Origin: Triplophysa rosa | Lineage: Eukaryota; Chordata; Actinopteri; Cypriniformes; Nemacheilidae | Reading direction: 5' to 3' | DNA: 64,000 nucleotides | Assembly (NCBI RefSeq): GCF_024868665.1 | Contig: NC_079891.1 | Location: 32,277,592-32,341,591, forward strand | Part shown: piece by piece, positions 31,214 to 43,700 of the stretch | Numbering within the stretch: the stretch's first letter is position 1 | How the letters are laid out: every line of letters begins with the position of its first letter | The notes under the pieces: model-generated | Seen by the model: the letters and a program-made list of their open reading frames with translations, nothing else | What the model was told of the DNA's origin: nothing | Database searches by the model: none | Program-made: the position numbers and the translations under genes

Positions 31214-33119
31214 ACATACTATGATGTTTTCTTTGCATTATAATGAGAATGAGAGGATGAGAGGGCAGATTCTGCACACAATATCTTTTTTTTAGATTCT
31301 TTTCTTCGTATTTTAATTCAGTGGCTTTCATTTGTGATTATTATAGATAATATTTACTTTACATGTGACAACAATATGTCTCCAAAATGAGAGGATGAAT
31401 ATGATGTAAAGAGGACGCAACTTACTGAGCGCTCATGCAACCTGTCACAGTAAGTCATCCATTTTTTAAATCAATTATGTTAAATATTAGATAAATTGGT
31501 ATGACGAAAATTGTTCATTTTTCAGAAGATACTTAAAAACATAAAAATGTACTTCCCGCTGACATCTTCGTGTAAGTGAACACTCAATCCCTCACTGAGC
31601 AGTGACTCACTTTAGTATCCTTTCATTTTGTTAGACATCCTGTTAATTTTCCTGTCATTATGCAGCTAATAAAGTTATAATTCATAATGTAATTGCATGA
31701 GCTTGACCACTTCTCTTATACCATTTTAAAGAAATACCTTTTTTAAAATGACAACAGAGGCATCGTAAGTTTTGGAAAAGTACTACAGAACACCAGTGAC
31801 CCATATCTAATTTCAGATGAGTCACAAATTGCTTCCCTGTTTCAAATCAAATCACATGCAAGCAATGTAATTCTCTTCCAACCATCGCCGTGCAATTATT
31901 AGACTAGTTTACCGTCTTATTATTGATCGCTCATCGAAAGTCATTCAGCAGAATAATGGTAAATGTTTTTTGTGTACCTTCATATATCTCTGTTCCTGTT
32001 CTCTATTCAACAGATGGGAAATTAATTATATCAAAACCAAGTACATTTGCACAATTAAGCTGAAATAATTGTTGATTATGATACATGTACTGTAGCAGAA
32101 CTAATTCAGACACAGTCATTTTATCTGAATTAGAACAGATTGGAACGCCTCCTCATGCTGTTATTAAAAACAAGCAAGTGTACCCAAAGTATTTAAGGAT
32201 TTATGTTTGCAATGACTTCATGGGAAACTAAATTCATTGCACACTCACTGAATAACACACGTATGTAGCATGTAGACAGAAAAGTATGCAAATAATTTGT
32301 CATAAATTGGTTGTGCTTAAAATGCAGTGCATGCTGACATGGTACAAGTAATTATTTATAAACTCAGATTTTGGGATTTAATCTTTTATATCTTTTATAT
32401 TTATCCAACATCTAGTGCAATCTAAAAAAATTCTGCTTTGTTTCAACCCATGGTTGGGTCAGACATAGACATTTTTGGGGTTAATTTTAACCGGATGGAT
32501 TTGTGCATTTTTTTTTAGATTGTATTAAATATGTTTGTTTCCATTAGCCAACCTCAAGCATTTAATAAAAAATGACCCTGAATCAAATATTGTTTATTTA
32601 GTTTTCTTCATTCATTTTGGTGATCATCTTCAGAGTTATGTACTGTATAGGTCCAAAAGCTTTTAAGCTTTTAGCCAAAGCACGATACTGTAAAGAGCTT
32701 AAAGCAACATTCACTTTACTTCCTTTAAAGTAGTTTTTTTCTTTTGATTGATTGCTCCCCCCACATGTAATCTTGCCTTTTTTAGATTCATTTAAAATCA
32801 GCTTCCACCCTTCCGCAAATCTGGGCCGAGAGATGCCGTGTTGCTTTATTATGTCATGTCGAAGACGTCGAAAGATTCTGATCCGCTCTGCCCGGCCGTC
32901 TTATTACATTCCTTCATTACCAGGCCTAACATCTACTCATATTAAAATCTTATAAATATCCCACAGTTTGGAAGCTCAAATCCTCAGACATGGTACTATT
33001 ATAAAATACATTCATTTATGCGCTGTAATGTCATGAGGGATAACCTCATTTTTTAACTCTTGCAAAAATTACTTCTTCCAAATTCAATAACTGGTGCCTT
33101 TCCTCATGTCTGGATTTAA
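31214..33119. other. non-coding, AT-rich; 32700-32960 more balanced
   Basis: No gene recognised. The 32740-32950 part is less AT-rich and includes an open frame (32752-32955) without family resemblance; it might be conserved non-coding sequence. Confidence 0.4.
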
Positions 33120-33375
33120 AGGTATAGTTTACACAAAAATGTCATCATCATTTACTCACCCTCATGTGGTTCCAAATGTTAGGCAGCATGTCCCTTGCAA
33201 ATAATATACTTCATGTTCATTTTATTAAATGTACTTAAAGGGATAGTGGGCCAGTGTTCTTTGGTTACCAACATTCTTAAAAATATCTTCTTCTGTGTTC
33301 TGAGGAACAAGAAAAGTTTGGAATGACATGAGGACGAGTAAATGGTCACAGAATTTCAATGTGAGCTATTTCGTC
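33120..33375 (+). mobile_element. palindromic TTAA-type MITE, rearranged
   Basis: Left end after TTAA (33116-33119): 'ggtatagtttacac', 'tcatttactcaccctcatg'. An internal second terminus-like phrase 'aaagggatagtgggcc' occurs near 33237, then the usual second half ('accaacattcttaaaaat', 'gaatgacatgagg'). Confidence 0.72.
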
Positions 33376-33880
33376 AATCGAAGTTCAAATATATTTTAAG
33401 TATACTTTATTTAGTAAGTACAGGTACTTTTATACCTTTATGTGTACTATATCTGTACAACTTGGAAGTTTATAAAAGTGTGCTTTTATACATGTTATAA
33501 CCATTGAGTACAGTTCATTACAAATGTTTTTTTTCCCGTAGACTGAATGTAGTTATTTGTAAAAGAAGTATGCTACTAGCACGCTTGAATAAACTTTGTG
33601 ATGCAAATGGCGTCACTATTCATTTTTAAATTCACTGGAAATTTAACTGGATATTTTTAACATGCATTAAAATGCAAAATGCAAATGATGTTTCTCAAAT
33701 TATAGAGAAATAAAGCATTTTTTTTCAATGATCACCTTTTATTCTAAATGAAACTCAGTACTATAGTCCTAAAAATGAATGTGACAACTTTTAAACTTCC
33801 TCATACCTACAGAAGTCAGCATTTTATGTGTCATGGTTCTGTGTCATTGTTTAACCTTTCACAATTAAACTGAAATAAGC
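33376..33880. other. non-coding, AT-rich
   Basis: Nothing recognised. Confidence 0.4.
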
Positions 33881-33989
33881 CGTAAGCTATCGAACACATC
33901 AGCGACGACCATCTTCACAGCACCAGCCTCCCCACTCCAACCCTTCACGCGCACTTGACAGTGATTGGCCGCCCGACAAAGACCTCCAA

Positions 33990-34541
33990 TCAAAAGAGCG
34001 GTGCACGCACTGAAAATTTCAACTAAGGTTGACTTGTTTCCCACAGAAGCGATCGAAGCGATGATCTCCAACTGCGCGAGACAAATTGGTTAGAATCCTG
34101 CCGAGTTTAAGGAGAAGACCTGATTATGTGCCGGGTTGGAGAAACTCCTGTGAGCGAGTAGCCCCGTGTCACAGCAGAACGGGAATTAGATGGGTTACAG
34201 AAGTGTCCTCCCCGCTGACAGCAGCAGTTAATGAAAGAGGAGACAGAAAGAGAGAGGCAGTAAGACTGACATGGGATGGTAGTCGTAGCCGAATAACAAA
34301 CTGGAGAAGTATCTCCAATCTGAGAGTGAGCAAGTGTCACGCCGTTACAATGAACTGTCACGTTGGAAAACCACAAACTACTTTGCGAGGCTGTGTAATC
34401 GATAAATCTATCTCTCGGGTCTCTGAAGGGTATCCCAAGTTTTCCCTCCAAGTATATCCACAAATAAATGGTTCTGAACTTCTGCCTCAGAATTTAGATT
34501 TGTCTTTAGATGTGAAGACACAGATTTGTTGATTAACAAAG
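33990..34541 (+). other. candidate first exon (mostly 5' UTR)
   Basis: GC content rises and the segment ends at a plausible splice donor 'acaaag|gtaatc' after 34541. It contains an open frame of 148 codons (34086-34532) with no family resemblance and an overlapping 118-codon frame on the other strand, so coding is doubtful. If transcribed, its partner would be the exon at 34678. The upstream edge is arbitrary. Confidence 0.3.
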
Positions 34542-34677
34542 GTAATCGAACATTCAAAAGTTGTAATGGTAACTGCACAGGCCCAATTTGCAAAATGATT
34601 GCTCTACATTGATTTTAGCAGATTTAATGCTCTAAACACATATACAAACATGTTTAATATTATTTATTGTTTTCTAG

Positions 34678-34794
34678 AATGAGGACATCTCGCACAACCT
34701 TTCTGTATCAACATTTGTCTAATTTGGATGCTGCTTCAAAACACCAGAGAGTCTCATGGGATGCACGACTTGTGATGTCAACTATGATTTTGAG
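34678..34794 (+). other. candidate second exon with short MGC-starting frame
   Basis: Bounded by an acceptor ('ttattgttttctag') and a strong donor ('ttttgag|gtaagt'). After an in-frame TAA, the frame from ATG at 34756 reads MGCTTCDVNYDFE up to the donor, phase 0. A Met-Gly-Cys start is the form of an N-myristoylated and palmitoylated protein, but 13 residues are too few to identify anything and no following exon was found. A second frame from 34679 is open across the whole exon. It could equally be a non-coding exon or chance. Confidence 0.3.
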
Positions 34795-34917
34795 GTAAGT
34801 TGGTAAAACATTTTCATGTATTTATCAATGTGTATGTACCTGTAACTCATGGATGCAAAACCCCCCCTTCAAACTTTTTGCCAAACAACAATTGAAATTC
34901 TAGGGATTTTTTTAGAT

Positions 34918-35190
34918 AACCAAATAGCACAGGTACGTCTGTAAAATGTCTGCTAAAGATCTGGAGATCTGAAAACATCTGATAAATGTCTTAGAAACAC
35001 AGTTTTACATACATTCTAAATCATAAACATCATACATACGTCTTCTAAATGTCTATGTGACATCTGACAGGAAACGTCTCAGAGACGTATTGTAGATGAA
35101 CAAACACTCAAAGAATACATCTTGAAGATGTAAATGCAGACATAAAATAGACGTCTCCGAGATGTATGTGCACTATCAGTATAGAGATCT
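34918..35190. repeat. diverged repeat rich in GACGTCT/AGACGT
   Basis: Short related phrases recur ('aaatgtctgctaaag', 'gaaacgtctcagagacg', 'atagacgtctccgagatg') within 270 bp. Looks like an old DNA-element copy; no ends found. Confidence 0.4.
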
Positions 35191-35199
35191 ATAATAAGC

Positions 35200-36653
35200 G
35201 GCTTTTAAAACAAAGTATTGCTGTTGGTGCTGGTGGACTGTGATACTTTTCTCTCTTTCGTCACAAAATTTCCTGTCTCACGCTCCACTATGCTACAATA
35301 TAAGTTATAAAGGCAAACAAAATATTGCATAGTTCTTAATCAAACTCTCAGGCCTGAAACCCCAGTTTCCGAGTGTTCATACTCACTAAAACAAGTTATC
35401 CAGCGATTCCTTCCCTCAGGCCTCTCAGGTAGGAACCCCCATCAGAGGTTCATCATGCTTTGTTTTGAGGACCAACCAGGCAACGGTGTCAGAACTATAC
35501 AGAAGTCAGAAGTGGAGGCGAGACGGTGAGGGATAAAACGAGTGGAGCCACAGCAGAGACGGTGGGAGAAACAGACAGGAAAACAGAAAGAATGTGAAGA
35601 GGTGGTGGGAGAAACGCTAGCCCTGGGGGACAAGGGGGCGGAGCCTGAATGACATTTTTGGGGCAGCCGTTATGGATGATCATCACGTGTTGTAGAACTC
35701 CATGGAAAAAATTGACGTTTACTTTGAATCCTCATGACATGCCAACAGCTGCTGTTTACAGCTTCTGTTAACAATTTTTTTGGGTGAAAAACAAGTAAGC
35801 TTTTAACTTTGTGTAGTTGAAATGCTGCAAATACAGAACGTAAAACAAAGTGAATAAGTGATGAATCACTTAAAACTGCATTTTAGTTGGTTTTTACTTT
35901 GACAGAAACTTCAAAACCACCATTTCGTTTATGTTTTTCTTTCCACTGTTCGAAGTGCCATTTCTGCTTAGATTAACTTTTTAACCGACACTTTTCCATA
36001 ATGATTAAAATGCATTTAAAATCATTTTCTCCACGGATCTTGAATTCATACTTCAGAGAGCTTGTCACAATGCATTATGGGATTGATGCTCCTCAAAGGA
36101 AACTATCCTTATGAGGCTGTTTTAAATTAGCCAGAGAATGCTACAATCATACAGTCTATAGTTTGGAACAGACTTGTCTTAAATTATGTCACTAGGTTTT
36201 GAACAGAATTTGCATTTACAGTGGTTTTGCCAAATTTTTCTCTGTTCTGATGTCAGGAGTAAAAGTTTATAATTATAAAGTTTAAAAAGTCCTGAAACTT
36301 ATTGGTTACATAAAAGTTGTTGTGCCCATTGTTAAAGCATGATTGTTTGACATTGTTTAATTCTAGTTTGCTTCACTGTTTTGTTTGTCTGAGTGCTTAA
36401 AGATGCTGAGGGAATATTCTGCGTTTACAGTCTGTGTTTGCAGAAGCCGGAACGCTTGGAAGCCGCCATGATTCAATGACCCTCACCCTCTCTGCAGAAA
36501 TCTCAGAAACGTTTAGTCAAGATTACATTTTAATAACATTAAACCAGACATAAAGACATACAATGGAATCAAAAATAGTTTGAGAAATAATTTGTTAACA
36601 ATACAATAAAGTTGCATTTGTAAACATGCTGAACATGATTTTTTTATCATTCA
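35200..36653. other. non-coding; 35400-35660 GC-richer
   Basis: The 35405-35520 part has an acceptor-like 'cctctcag' and a donor-like 'gacg|gtgagg', but the frame between is not recognisable and I do not call an exon. The remainder is unassigned. Confidence 0.35.
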
Positions 36654-36657
36654 TTAA

Positions 36658-36994
36658 AGGGACAGTTCACCGCAACATTTAAATTCTGTCATCATTTACT
36701 CACCCTCAGGTTGTTCCTAACCTGCATAAATTTCTTTGTTCTGTTGAACACAAAAGAATATATTTGGAAGAATGTCAGAAACCAAACAGATCTCATCCCA
36801 ATTGACTGCCATAGTAGGAAAACTATAAATACTATGGGAGTCAGTGGGGGTTGAGATCTGTTTGGTTACTGACATTCTTCTAAATATCTTCCTTTGTGTT
36901 TAGCAGAACAAAGAAATGTATAGAGGTTTGGAACAACCTGAGGGTGAGTAAACAGAATTTAAACAGAAATTTCATTTTTGGGTGAATTATCCCT
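36658..36994. mobile_element. palindromic TTAA-type MITE, full length
   Basis: TTAA at 36654-36657 and 36995-36998. Ends 'agggacagttcacc' and 'ggtgaattatccct'. The two halves are inverted copies meeting near 'aaaactataaatactatg' (about 36819), so the whole 337 bp could fold into one hairpin. This is the best-preserved copy in the window. Confidence 0.92.
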
Positions 36995-37149
36995 TTAATC
37001 TCTTTTAATATTAGGAACAACAATTACAAAATGTTCATTAATGTTAACAGTTACAAGTTACAATACTATCGCGCAAATTAATCTTTAATTTAGTTTATAT
37101 GTAGTTATTTTCTTTTTTGGCTAATGAATTACACTCAAGGTACGAGTGT

Positions 37150-37320
37150 AGTGAGGCAGAGAGCGGGAGAGTTTGTAAATATTGTGGCTCTTAACGCAAA
37201 ATTTTAAACAAGTGCTTGACTACTTAAAATATTATCTTATGTGTAAAATTATCATGGTATCAATAACCGTGGGTTTTGTGTCAAGGTTATTGCCTGTGAC
37301 GGTATTTTGTGACACCCCTG
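37150..37320. mobile_element. hAT-type fragment (right end)
   Basis: Shares 'gagagtttgtaaatattgtg', 'gctcttaacgcaaaa' and the right end 'ttttgtgacacccctg' with the element at 27216-27521. The left part is missing. Confidence 0.68.
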
Positions 37321-40025
37321 GTTTAAAAAAATGCTGCAGGGCATTAGTTAGTTGTTAGTTCATGTTAGCTAATGTTATTAAATAAAAACATATAATAATA
37401 ATTTATAAGTTAAGCTGTCTGCTATTATTTCACTAGAAATCTCAGTTTGATGCTATGTGACTTCAGCAGTTTTATATTTTATATCTTACACAGATGGCGA
37501 GAGAGAGGCAAATGTTATGAATTGCAGCTTTAAATCAATATTCATGTTTTAGATTTCTCTGTAAAAAAGCTGATTGGCTCTTTTACCTGTGGGCGGGGCT
37601 ACAGTAGCCATATTTAACGCTACAGTTTATGCCATATCTGAGTGGGCAGCCATAGCCTGTACTGTCTGTGAATTCTGTGGTGCAACCCCTCCATGACTTC
37701 AGAGGCAGATGAGCAGACAGCTGCGCAATAACTTCCTTTATCTCTCCTCTGAAGCGTCTCTCTCTTTACACCTCCTCCATCATTCACTCCCCCGAGGAGA
37801 ACATGAGAAGATGTGGACGTGACTATTGAGAGGATGGACAGTTTTAATACCGTGCTTGTGCCCCCCCGGGGACCGGTTACCCCTGAAGATATTACAAGCT
37901 CCAAAATGAATCACATCTATTTCTCACTGAGCACAAGATGACAGGAGTAAGACCCACTCAGAGGACTCTGTCTCTTCACAAACAGTCACAACATGGAGGC
38001 GAAGGATCGCAGAGCAATGTCCACTCCTGTGACCCACAGTTAATGCGAGGGTCGCTCTATTGATATGAGAAATATTGCAAACTTCTGAAAGGTCAATCAT
38101 AAAGTTCTCATTTTCCTTTCTCTTTACTGCTTTCGATGGTCACTTAATATATGGTGAAGGGTGCTTTTTTGCCATTTTTATACGTCCCGGATGGGTACAT
38201 TAGACCATGTGTCACTATAGATGGCCACAACAAATTAAGACTTATAAACTATCAGTTTAATATCTAAAAATTGTTTAATGGCTCGATCATAAAGTGTACA
38301 GGTAGCCCTACTATTTTAAATAATTAAAAATATGGATGAATGAAGATGTGTTCATGGACCCCATGAAGTCGTGCTGTTGATTTGACAACGGCTAATGTGG
38401 AAACAGGCAAGCACTGTGATATTCACTGTCATTATTTCTTTGGATCCTTGGATCTCTCTACGCAATTTTGGTCTGACATCCAGCACAAAGTTTAGTTTTT
38501 CAGAAATTAACACCCAAGGTTTTTAGACAACAAGCAAAATATACAACATAAAGCAGAACATGTAACATCACAGAAAAACAAAAAGACTACTGCCACAAAC
38601 TTCACTATTATTGTATTTGTTTATTTGCACAGATCTCTGGGATACTTGATTCTGATTGGTCAGTCACAACAGTGGCAAGTGTCATATCTCACCCGATATA
38701 CTATTTATACTTAAAAAACTCAAATTGTCAGGAAAAGCTGTTCATTATTTTATTTATTTATTGATATTTTAATTAAATGTTATAGTGCTTATAGTATATA
38801 AACTGTTATTCTTTCATTATAATTTTAATTATTGAAAGCTATTGAAAGGAGATGAGATACATTTGAAAACACTGTAGTCCTGAAAACATGTAACAGCTTC
38901 AGTTGATCATTCACAGTAACATCCTGAGAAAACATCATATTGTATTAAAAAAGACTTTCATATACCCAAACGATTGTTTATTTTATGATCTGTTTTCTTT
39001 TCTCGGTTTCTACTTTTGTGCCGTCTGACATTAAGCACACAGAATAGAAGAATTCTAAAAATATTCAGAGAAAGCAGCTCAACCAATTTGCCTTGAAGAC
39101 GTTTTACATTCAAATCCTCACAGACTGAAATGTCACATGCGCTTTCAATTGGACACAATGATTTTGGGAAAACTATATTGCGTGCCGTGTGACTTATGAC
39201 TGTGCTTTCTGTGAAATATTATCATTTATGTTCGTATCTTTTTCTATCTTGTCTGTTTTTAAACTCGATGTATTTTTTATACATAAACAGAGTCCTTTGA
39301 CTAAATGTGCCCAGGGCTCAGACTGTTAAGAATTAATATGGATACATAGTCTAACAATATCCAAGTCTTGAGTAAACATTTTCAACCTGACGTTTTTTTA
39401 TGCTTGCACATATTATTTCAAACTAATATACATCTTACAAATGCAATTTTAAGATAACAACATTTTAAGATTTCTGGACATGTTTGTTAAGTAAATATCA
39501 TTGCCAATGTTTGTATGTTTATTTTCAATTTGCACATGTATTTGAAGTACAATGCATGCATGGTCATTTGAACAAAGAAGACACACTTTTGAATTATTAA
39601 ATTATTTTTTGGGTTAACACTGTACATTCATAGCCAGGCTTGAGAGAAAGCTATGAAGCAGTCTTCTGTATCATTATTCACTTGTGAAGTTTAGCTTCAA
39701 TGCTTGCATTCAGCTCTGCTTGTATCCCTAAACGGCTTCTGTTGAAATCTATTTTTTTGATGCAGATGCACCAGGCTGAGTACAGTGGCACAGAATTGGG
39801 CTCTTTGTTGTTTGCTGAAGTGAATCTCTAGAGACTGCAGCAGAGCCGGTGAGAGAGAAACGGGAAAATGCTCCTCAAAGGAAACAAAGTGGTTTGGAAA
39901 GATCTCTGCTTCGTACTCATCTGAATTCCAGGAGGAATCTTCCCCCATAAGAACGCCATTGTCCGCCCGGAATGAGATGCCTATATACCCAGTTCTTCTG
40001 TCAGGCTTCAACTGGTTTTGGTTCA
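37321..40025. other. non-coding, nothing firmly recognised
   Basis: Balanced composition in 37540-38060 (possible conserved non-coding or exon-free UTR-like sequence), AT-rich elsewhere. Open frames at 37620, 38958 and 39697 (all minus) have no family resemblance. Confidence 0.35.
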
Positions 40026-40110
40026 AATAGTTCACTCATAAATTAATCTGTCATTATTTACTCACTCTTATGTCATTTAAATCTATAAGCTGCTGTTTTT
40101 TACGTGGAAC
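40026..40110 (+). mobile_element. palindromic TTAA-type MITE, first-half fragment
   Basis: 'aatagttcactcataaatt', 'gtcattatttactcactc', 'atgtcatttaaatc' and 'ggaacacaaacagag' follow the MITE order; the rest is lost or unrecognisable. Confidence 0.6.
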
Positions 40111-40369
40111 ACAAACAGAGAATTAATAACTGAATTCTTCACGCAAGTTTTTTTTTACCATGAGAGCTGAACAGATCATATAGGGACCATGTGACTATGG
40201 CTGTCAATCCACGTGACAGCTTTGTGTAAGAAACAAACTGAAATGTAAACCGTGGTCTGTTTTTTTGCTCTTTGTGTTCAGCAGGAAAAACAGCATGTTT
40301 AGATGACATACTGTAAGGGTTAGAAAATAATGGCTGTATTTTTATTACAAACACATAGATAACCATAGC

Positions 40370-40863
40370 CAGTGTTGGGTGTAACTAGTTACTAAGTAAT
40401 TAGTTACTGTAATTTAATTACTTTCCCCTTGAAAAAGTAAAGTAAGGGATTACTCTATTTTTCTGTAATTTAATTACAGTTACTTCTGATGTAATTAAAC
40501 TAAATACTTTGTGTAATATACTGTATGTGTGCAATAGTGGAACAGACATCAAAAGTCAAAGTCTAACTTTAAAATCTGTGCTTTAATGTATAATTCTCAC
40601 ATTTGTAATACTATGGTCAGTTAATAATACCACTTAATGTAGTTTTAATATTATTTATTTGAATGAATTAAAAGAGCCGTTTCATGTCTATCCTTGAATC
40701 ACTTAGCTAATCAATGTTGATGTAGGATATAGAAAGTAATTAGTAATAAGTAATGAAATACTTTTTGGAGAGAGTAATTTGTACAGTATTCTAATTACAC
40801 TATTGAATATGTAATTAGTATCTAGTAATTAATTACTTTTTGAGAGTAACTTACCCAACACTG
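40370..40863. mobile_element. hAT-type element (CAGTGTTGGG termini), exact 8-bp duplication
   Basis: Starts 'cagtgttgggtgtaac' and ends 'taacttacccaacactg', a clean inverted pair. Exact target duplication ACCATAGC at 40362-40369 and 40864-40871. The body is rich in 'taattagttact'-type runs, characteristic of this family. Length is 494 bp. Confidence 0.93.
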
Positions 40864-40871
40864 ACCATAGC

Positions 40872-40984
40872 AAGTGCCTAGTAATACACTAGCAACCCCT
40901 ACAACACCACAGCGAAGAGCCCGAGCAGCCTAGCAACCACGCAACCACCTTAGCAATCTACCTAGTAACCACATTTCAATGCAG
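40872..40984. repeat. AGCAACCAC-rich interspersed segment
   Basis: Repeated 'tagcaaccac'-like phrases ('actagcaacccc', 'cctagcaaccacgcaacc', 'cctagtaaccac'), the same motif that fills the arms of the following foldback. Confidence 0.6.
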
Positions 40985-42226
40985 TTAAAGAATTAAATAT
41001 GTGGTAAACTCACCACCACGATGCTATGGGGCATTATGGGTGGTTGCTAAGGTATTTTCAAGGTTTTTTGCTTGTTCATATATGTGGTTGCTAGGGTGTT
41101 TTAATGTATCATTCACGAACAGAACATGCCAACACGCCAAATTTGAATACTTCAATAGTTCCTCAAATGCTAACTTTTAAACTTTGGCAAGTAACTCATA
41201 AGTATGACCAATAATTAGTGATGCTTCCCAAATTTTATAATTCATTAATAATGTTTATAATTCCACAATATAATTCAACAATATAGCAATGCTATAATAT
41301 ACGTTTCTTCATAACATCTAAAACATAGATTTCACTGCAGTCCATAAAATAATGTACTTTTTGCTCTTGAACTAGAAGAAAAAAAATTCCTACGGATACA
41401 GAAACGTGGACTGAGCTGTCAAGCCTGTCAGAGCGATACGTCATCCCTCAACGGGTCCACACGTTGCACATAAATTGATTGTTTTCTCTGTCTTATCATC
41501 GCTTTAATCGTCTTTCTTTCTGAATGAGCCGTTGTTAAAAATTTGATTGAAGTTTCATACCCTCCCCAGTATCTCAGATTCCAGACATCTGTACTATAGA
41601 GCTGTTGTCCAGTGTGTAAGGCACCTGCTGTTTAGCTTCTAGAGATGAATAAGATTTTTGCTCTCCACCTTTCCACACCTGTCATTTGCTTTCCTCCACC
41701 CCCTGCTTGGTTTTAATGGTGTCATTCTTATAAGCTATTCCTGGACATCTATGATACACTCCAAGTGTCCGCTGTATAGCAGCACTGTCATTCAGCCAGA
41801 TGAAAAAAAAGATGTTTGAGCTTTGTGCCGTGTGCCTGTGCAGAATACAAAGTAGTGGCTTTCAAACAAACTGCCAAAAATGGCTAGCATTTGACGAGAG
41901 ACTTCACAAAAAAATCTTGTTACAAATATTATAGAATGATAAAAATAATTCATGAATTATAACATTTGGTAAGCATCACTAATTATTGATCATACTTATG
42001 AGTTACTTGCCAAAGTTTAGCATTTGAGGAAGTGTTGAAGTATTAAAAGTTGGCATGTTGGCATGTTCTGTTACAGACATGAATGATACATTAAAACACC
42101 CTAGCAACCACATACAATAATGAGCCAAAAAACCTTGAGAGACCTTAGCAACCGCACAGTGATGCCCTGGCAACCACCCATAATGCCCCATAGCATTGTG
42201 GTGGTGCATTTGCCACAGAATTCTTT
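40985..42226. mobile_element. large foldback element with ~280-bp arms
   Basis: The left arm (40985-41275) is the inverse of the right arm (41920-42226), sharing 'caccaccac', 'ggggcattatgggtggttgc', 'tggttgctagggtgtttta', 'gcaagtaactcataagta' and 'ttagtgatgctt'. The arms differ by about 10-15 percent and small indels. The unrelated ~640-bp centre has no open frame of note. Confidence 0.85.
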
Positions 42227-43160
42227 TTTTAGTGTAGCTTCTTTTTCTACTAATATAATTGACTTACAGATTTGCAGACTTCATTCTGCTTCTCCAACAC
42301 TGTCTGTCAGAGAATGGATGATGGTACTCCTCTTGCTGTGCTGTCTGGAGTGATTTGACAGTGCTGAGTCTATGTCAGAAACAACGGAATGAAAACATAA
42401 AATAGTTTTTTAGACCAGCATGTTTGCCTGCCTTGTTTTTCTACCCTTTTGGCAAAAAAAGTTAGCTTTAAAAATGAGTCTCCCCGTGAACTCGGCAAAC
42501 ACAGATCAAACCACAAGAAGCCATTTAACCCTTATTAATAATTCAAGTCTTCTGAATGCCAGAGCTGTTCTAACATCTCAACTCAATAAAACACACAGGG
42601 GTGAATTAGAAACACCAGTTTTTCATGTTGGTTGGTTTTTTGCTAGCGGTTATTGGCTTTTGGAAAACTTTCAAACCATTTGCTTAAGGAGAAGTACAAA
42701 TGAAAACGGAATGGCGATCAATGATCAGGAAAAACTCTGAGTGTTAGATTTATGAAATCAGTTTCAAGGAGACCAACAGACTCCATCACCATCTCTCTTT
42801 AAAGCAAATGGGTCAGTTCTGAATCTCAATACATTATGTGTCCTACATGTTTATTGTCATTTTTTCCACACATTTAATAATACATTTTATAATTATATTT
42901 TTTGTTTTTCTTTTAGGTTTCTTTGTTAGTTTAGTCGTTAATTTTGTTATGTACTTCATTTAAGTAATTCATGTAATTAATATAATTGATTTCTTTTTAA
43001 CATTGCTATAATTTGCTTTTATTTCATTTCTAGTTTTAGTTTAGTTTTTATTTTATTTTCAGTTAATAATTTTAAAATAATTTGTTTTTCAAAATTCAAT
43101 AATTATAACTATGTTTGATTAATTTTAATATACAGAAAAGTTTGAATTGTTTCAGTTTTA
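42227..43160. other. non-coding; T-rich 42880-43090
   Basis: Open frame 42420-42740 (106 codons, plus) has no family resemblance. A T-rich tract with 'agttttagtttag' runs from 42880 to 43090. Confidence 0.4.
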
Positions 43161-43167
43161 GTATAAC

Positions 43168-43496
43168 TGATGTACCGATATATCGGCCAGTAATCGGGAT
43201 CGGTCTATGAAAGCAATTTTTCACACAATCGACTTCGGCTATCGGTCGACAGTTTAAAAACAGCCAATGATCAGGACCGATATATCCTGTCAATCATAAT
43301 CAAAATTTAATGAATTTGTGCTCTGTATATAGAAAATGTTAAGAAACATCACCAGTTTGATGTTAAATATTAATAGTCATTATATGAATTAATAACATTC
43401 AGAAAGTTACAAAATATTAATTTAATCTTCAGAATCAGTATTGGCAGATAGCACTCTGAATAATCGGCTATCGGTGGAGAAATTTAGTATGGTGCA
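43168..43496. mobile_element. hAT-type element (GATGTACCGATA terminus)
   Basis: Left 'tgatgtaccgatatatcgg', right 'tcggtggagaaatttag' to 'tatggtgca', the known ends of a fish hAT family ('gatgcaccgat'). A direct repeat TATAAC lies at 43162-43167 and 43497-43502. Length is 329 bp. Confidence 0.72.
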
Positions 43497-43504
43497 TATA
43501 ACCC

Positions 43505-43700
43505 TGCCTGATGGGAAACTATTTACAAGGTGGCGATTTCACTCACATTTGTACGATTATAATTATACAAACATGTACGATTTGTAGATAAAAATGAGGA
43601 ATGAAGCTTCACCCCTCATTTTAACCACCACTGAGGCAAAAGCAGATTAATTCATGAGAAATAACCAGTTACAAGTTGTGAGATTGTGTTGGTATGTCCT
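43505..43700. repeat. fragment of GTACGATT-type repeat
   Basis: 'cacatttgtacgattataat' and 'aacatgtacgatttg' and 'gagattgtgttggtatg' link it to the 1430-1895 family. Confidence 0.45.

Noticed and set aside
34086..34532. 148-codon open frame on the plus strand
   Set aside because: No domain, composition or codon pattern typical of a protein; an overlapping 118-codon frame exists on the opposite strand. Kept only as part of a candidate UTR-like exon.
35405..35520. Possible exon between acceptor-like and donor-like sites
   Set aside because: The encoded peptide is unrecognisable and does not continue naturally from the 34794 donor.
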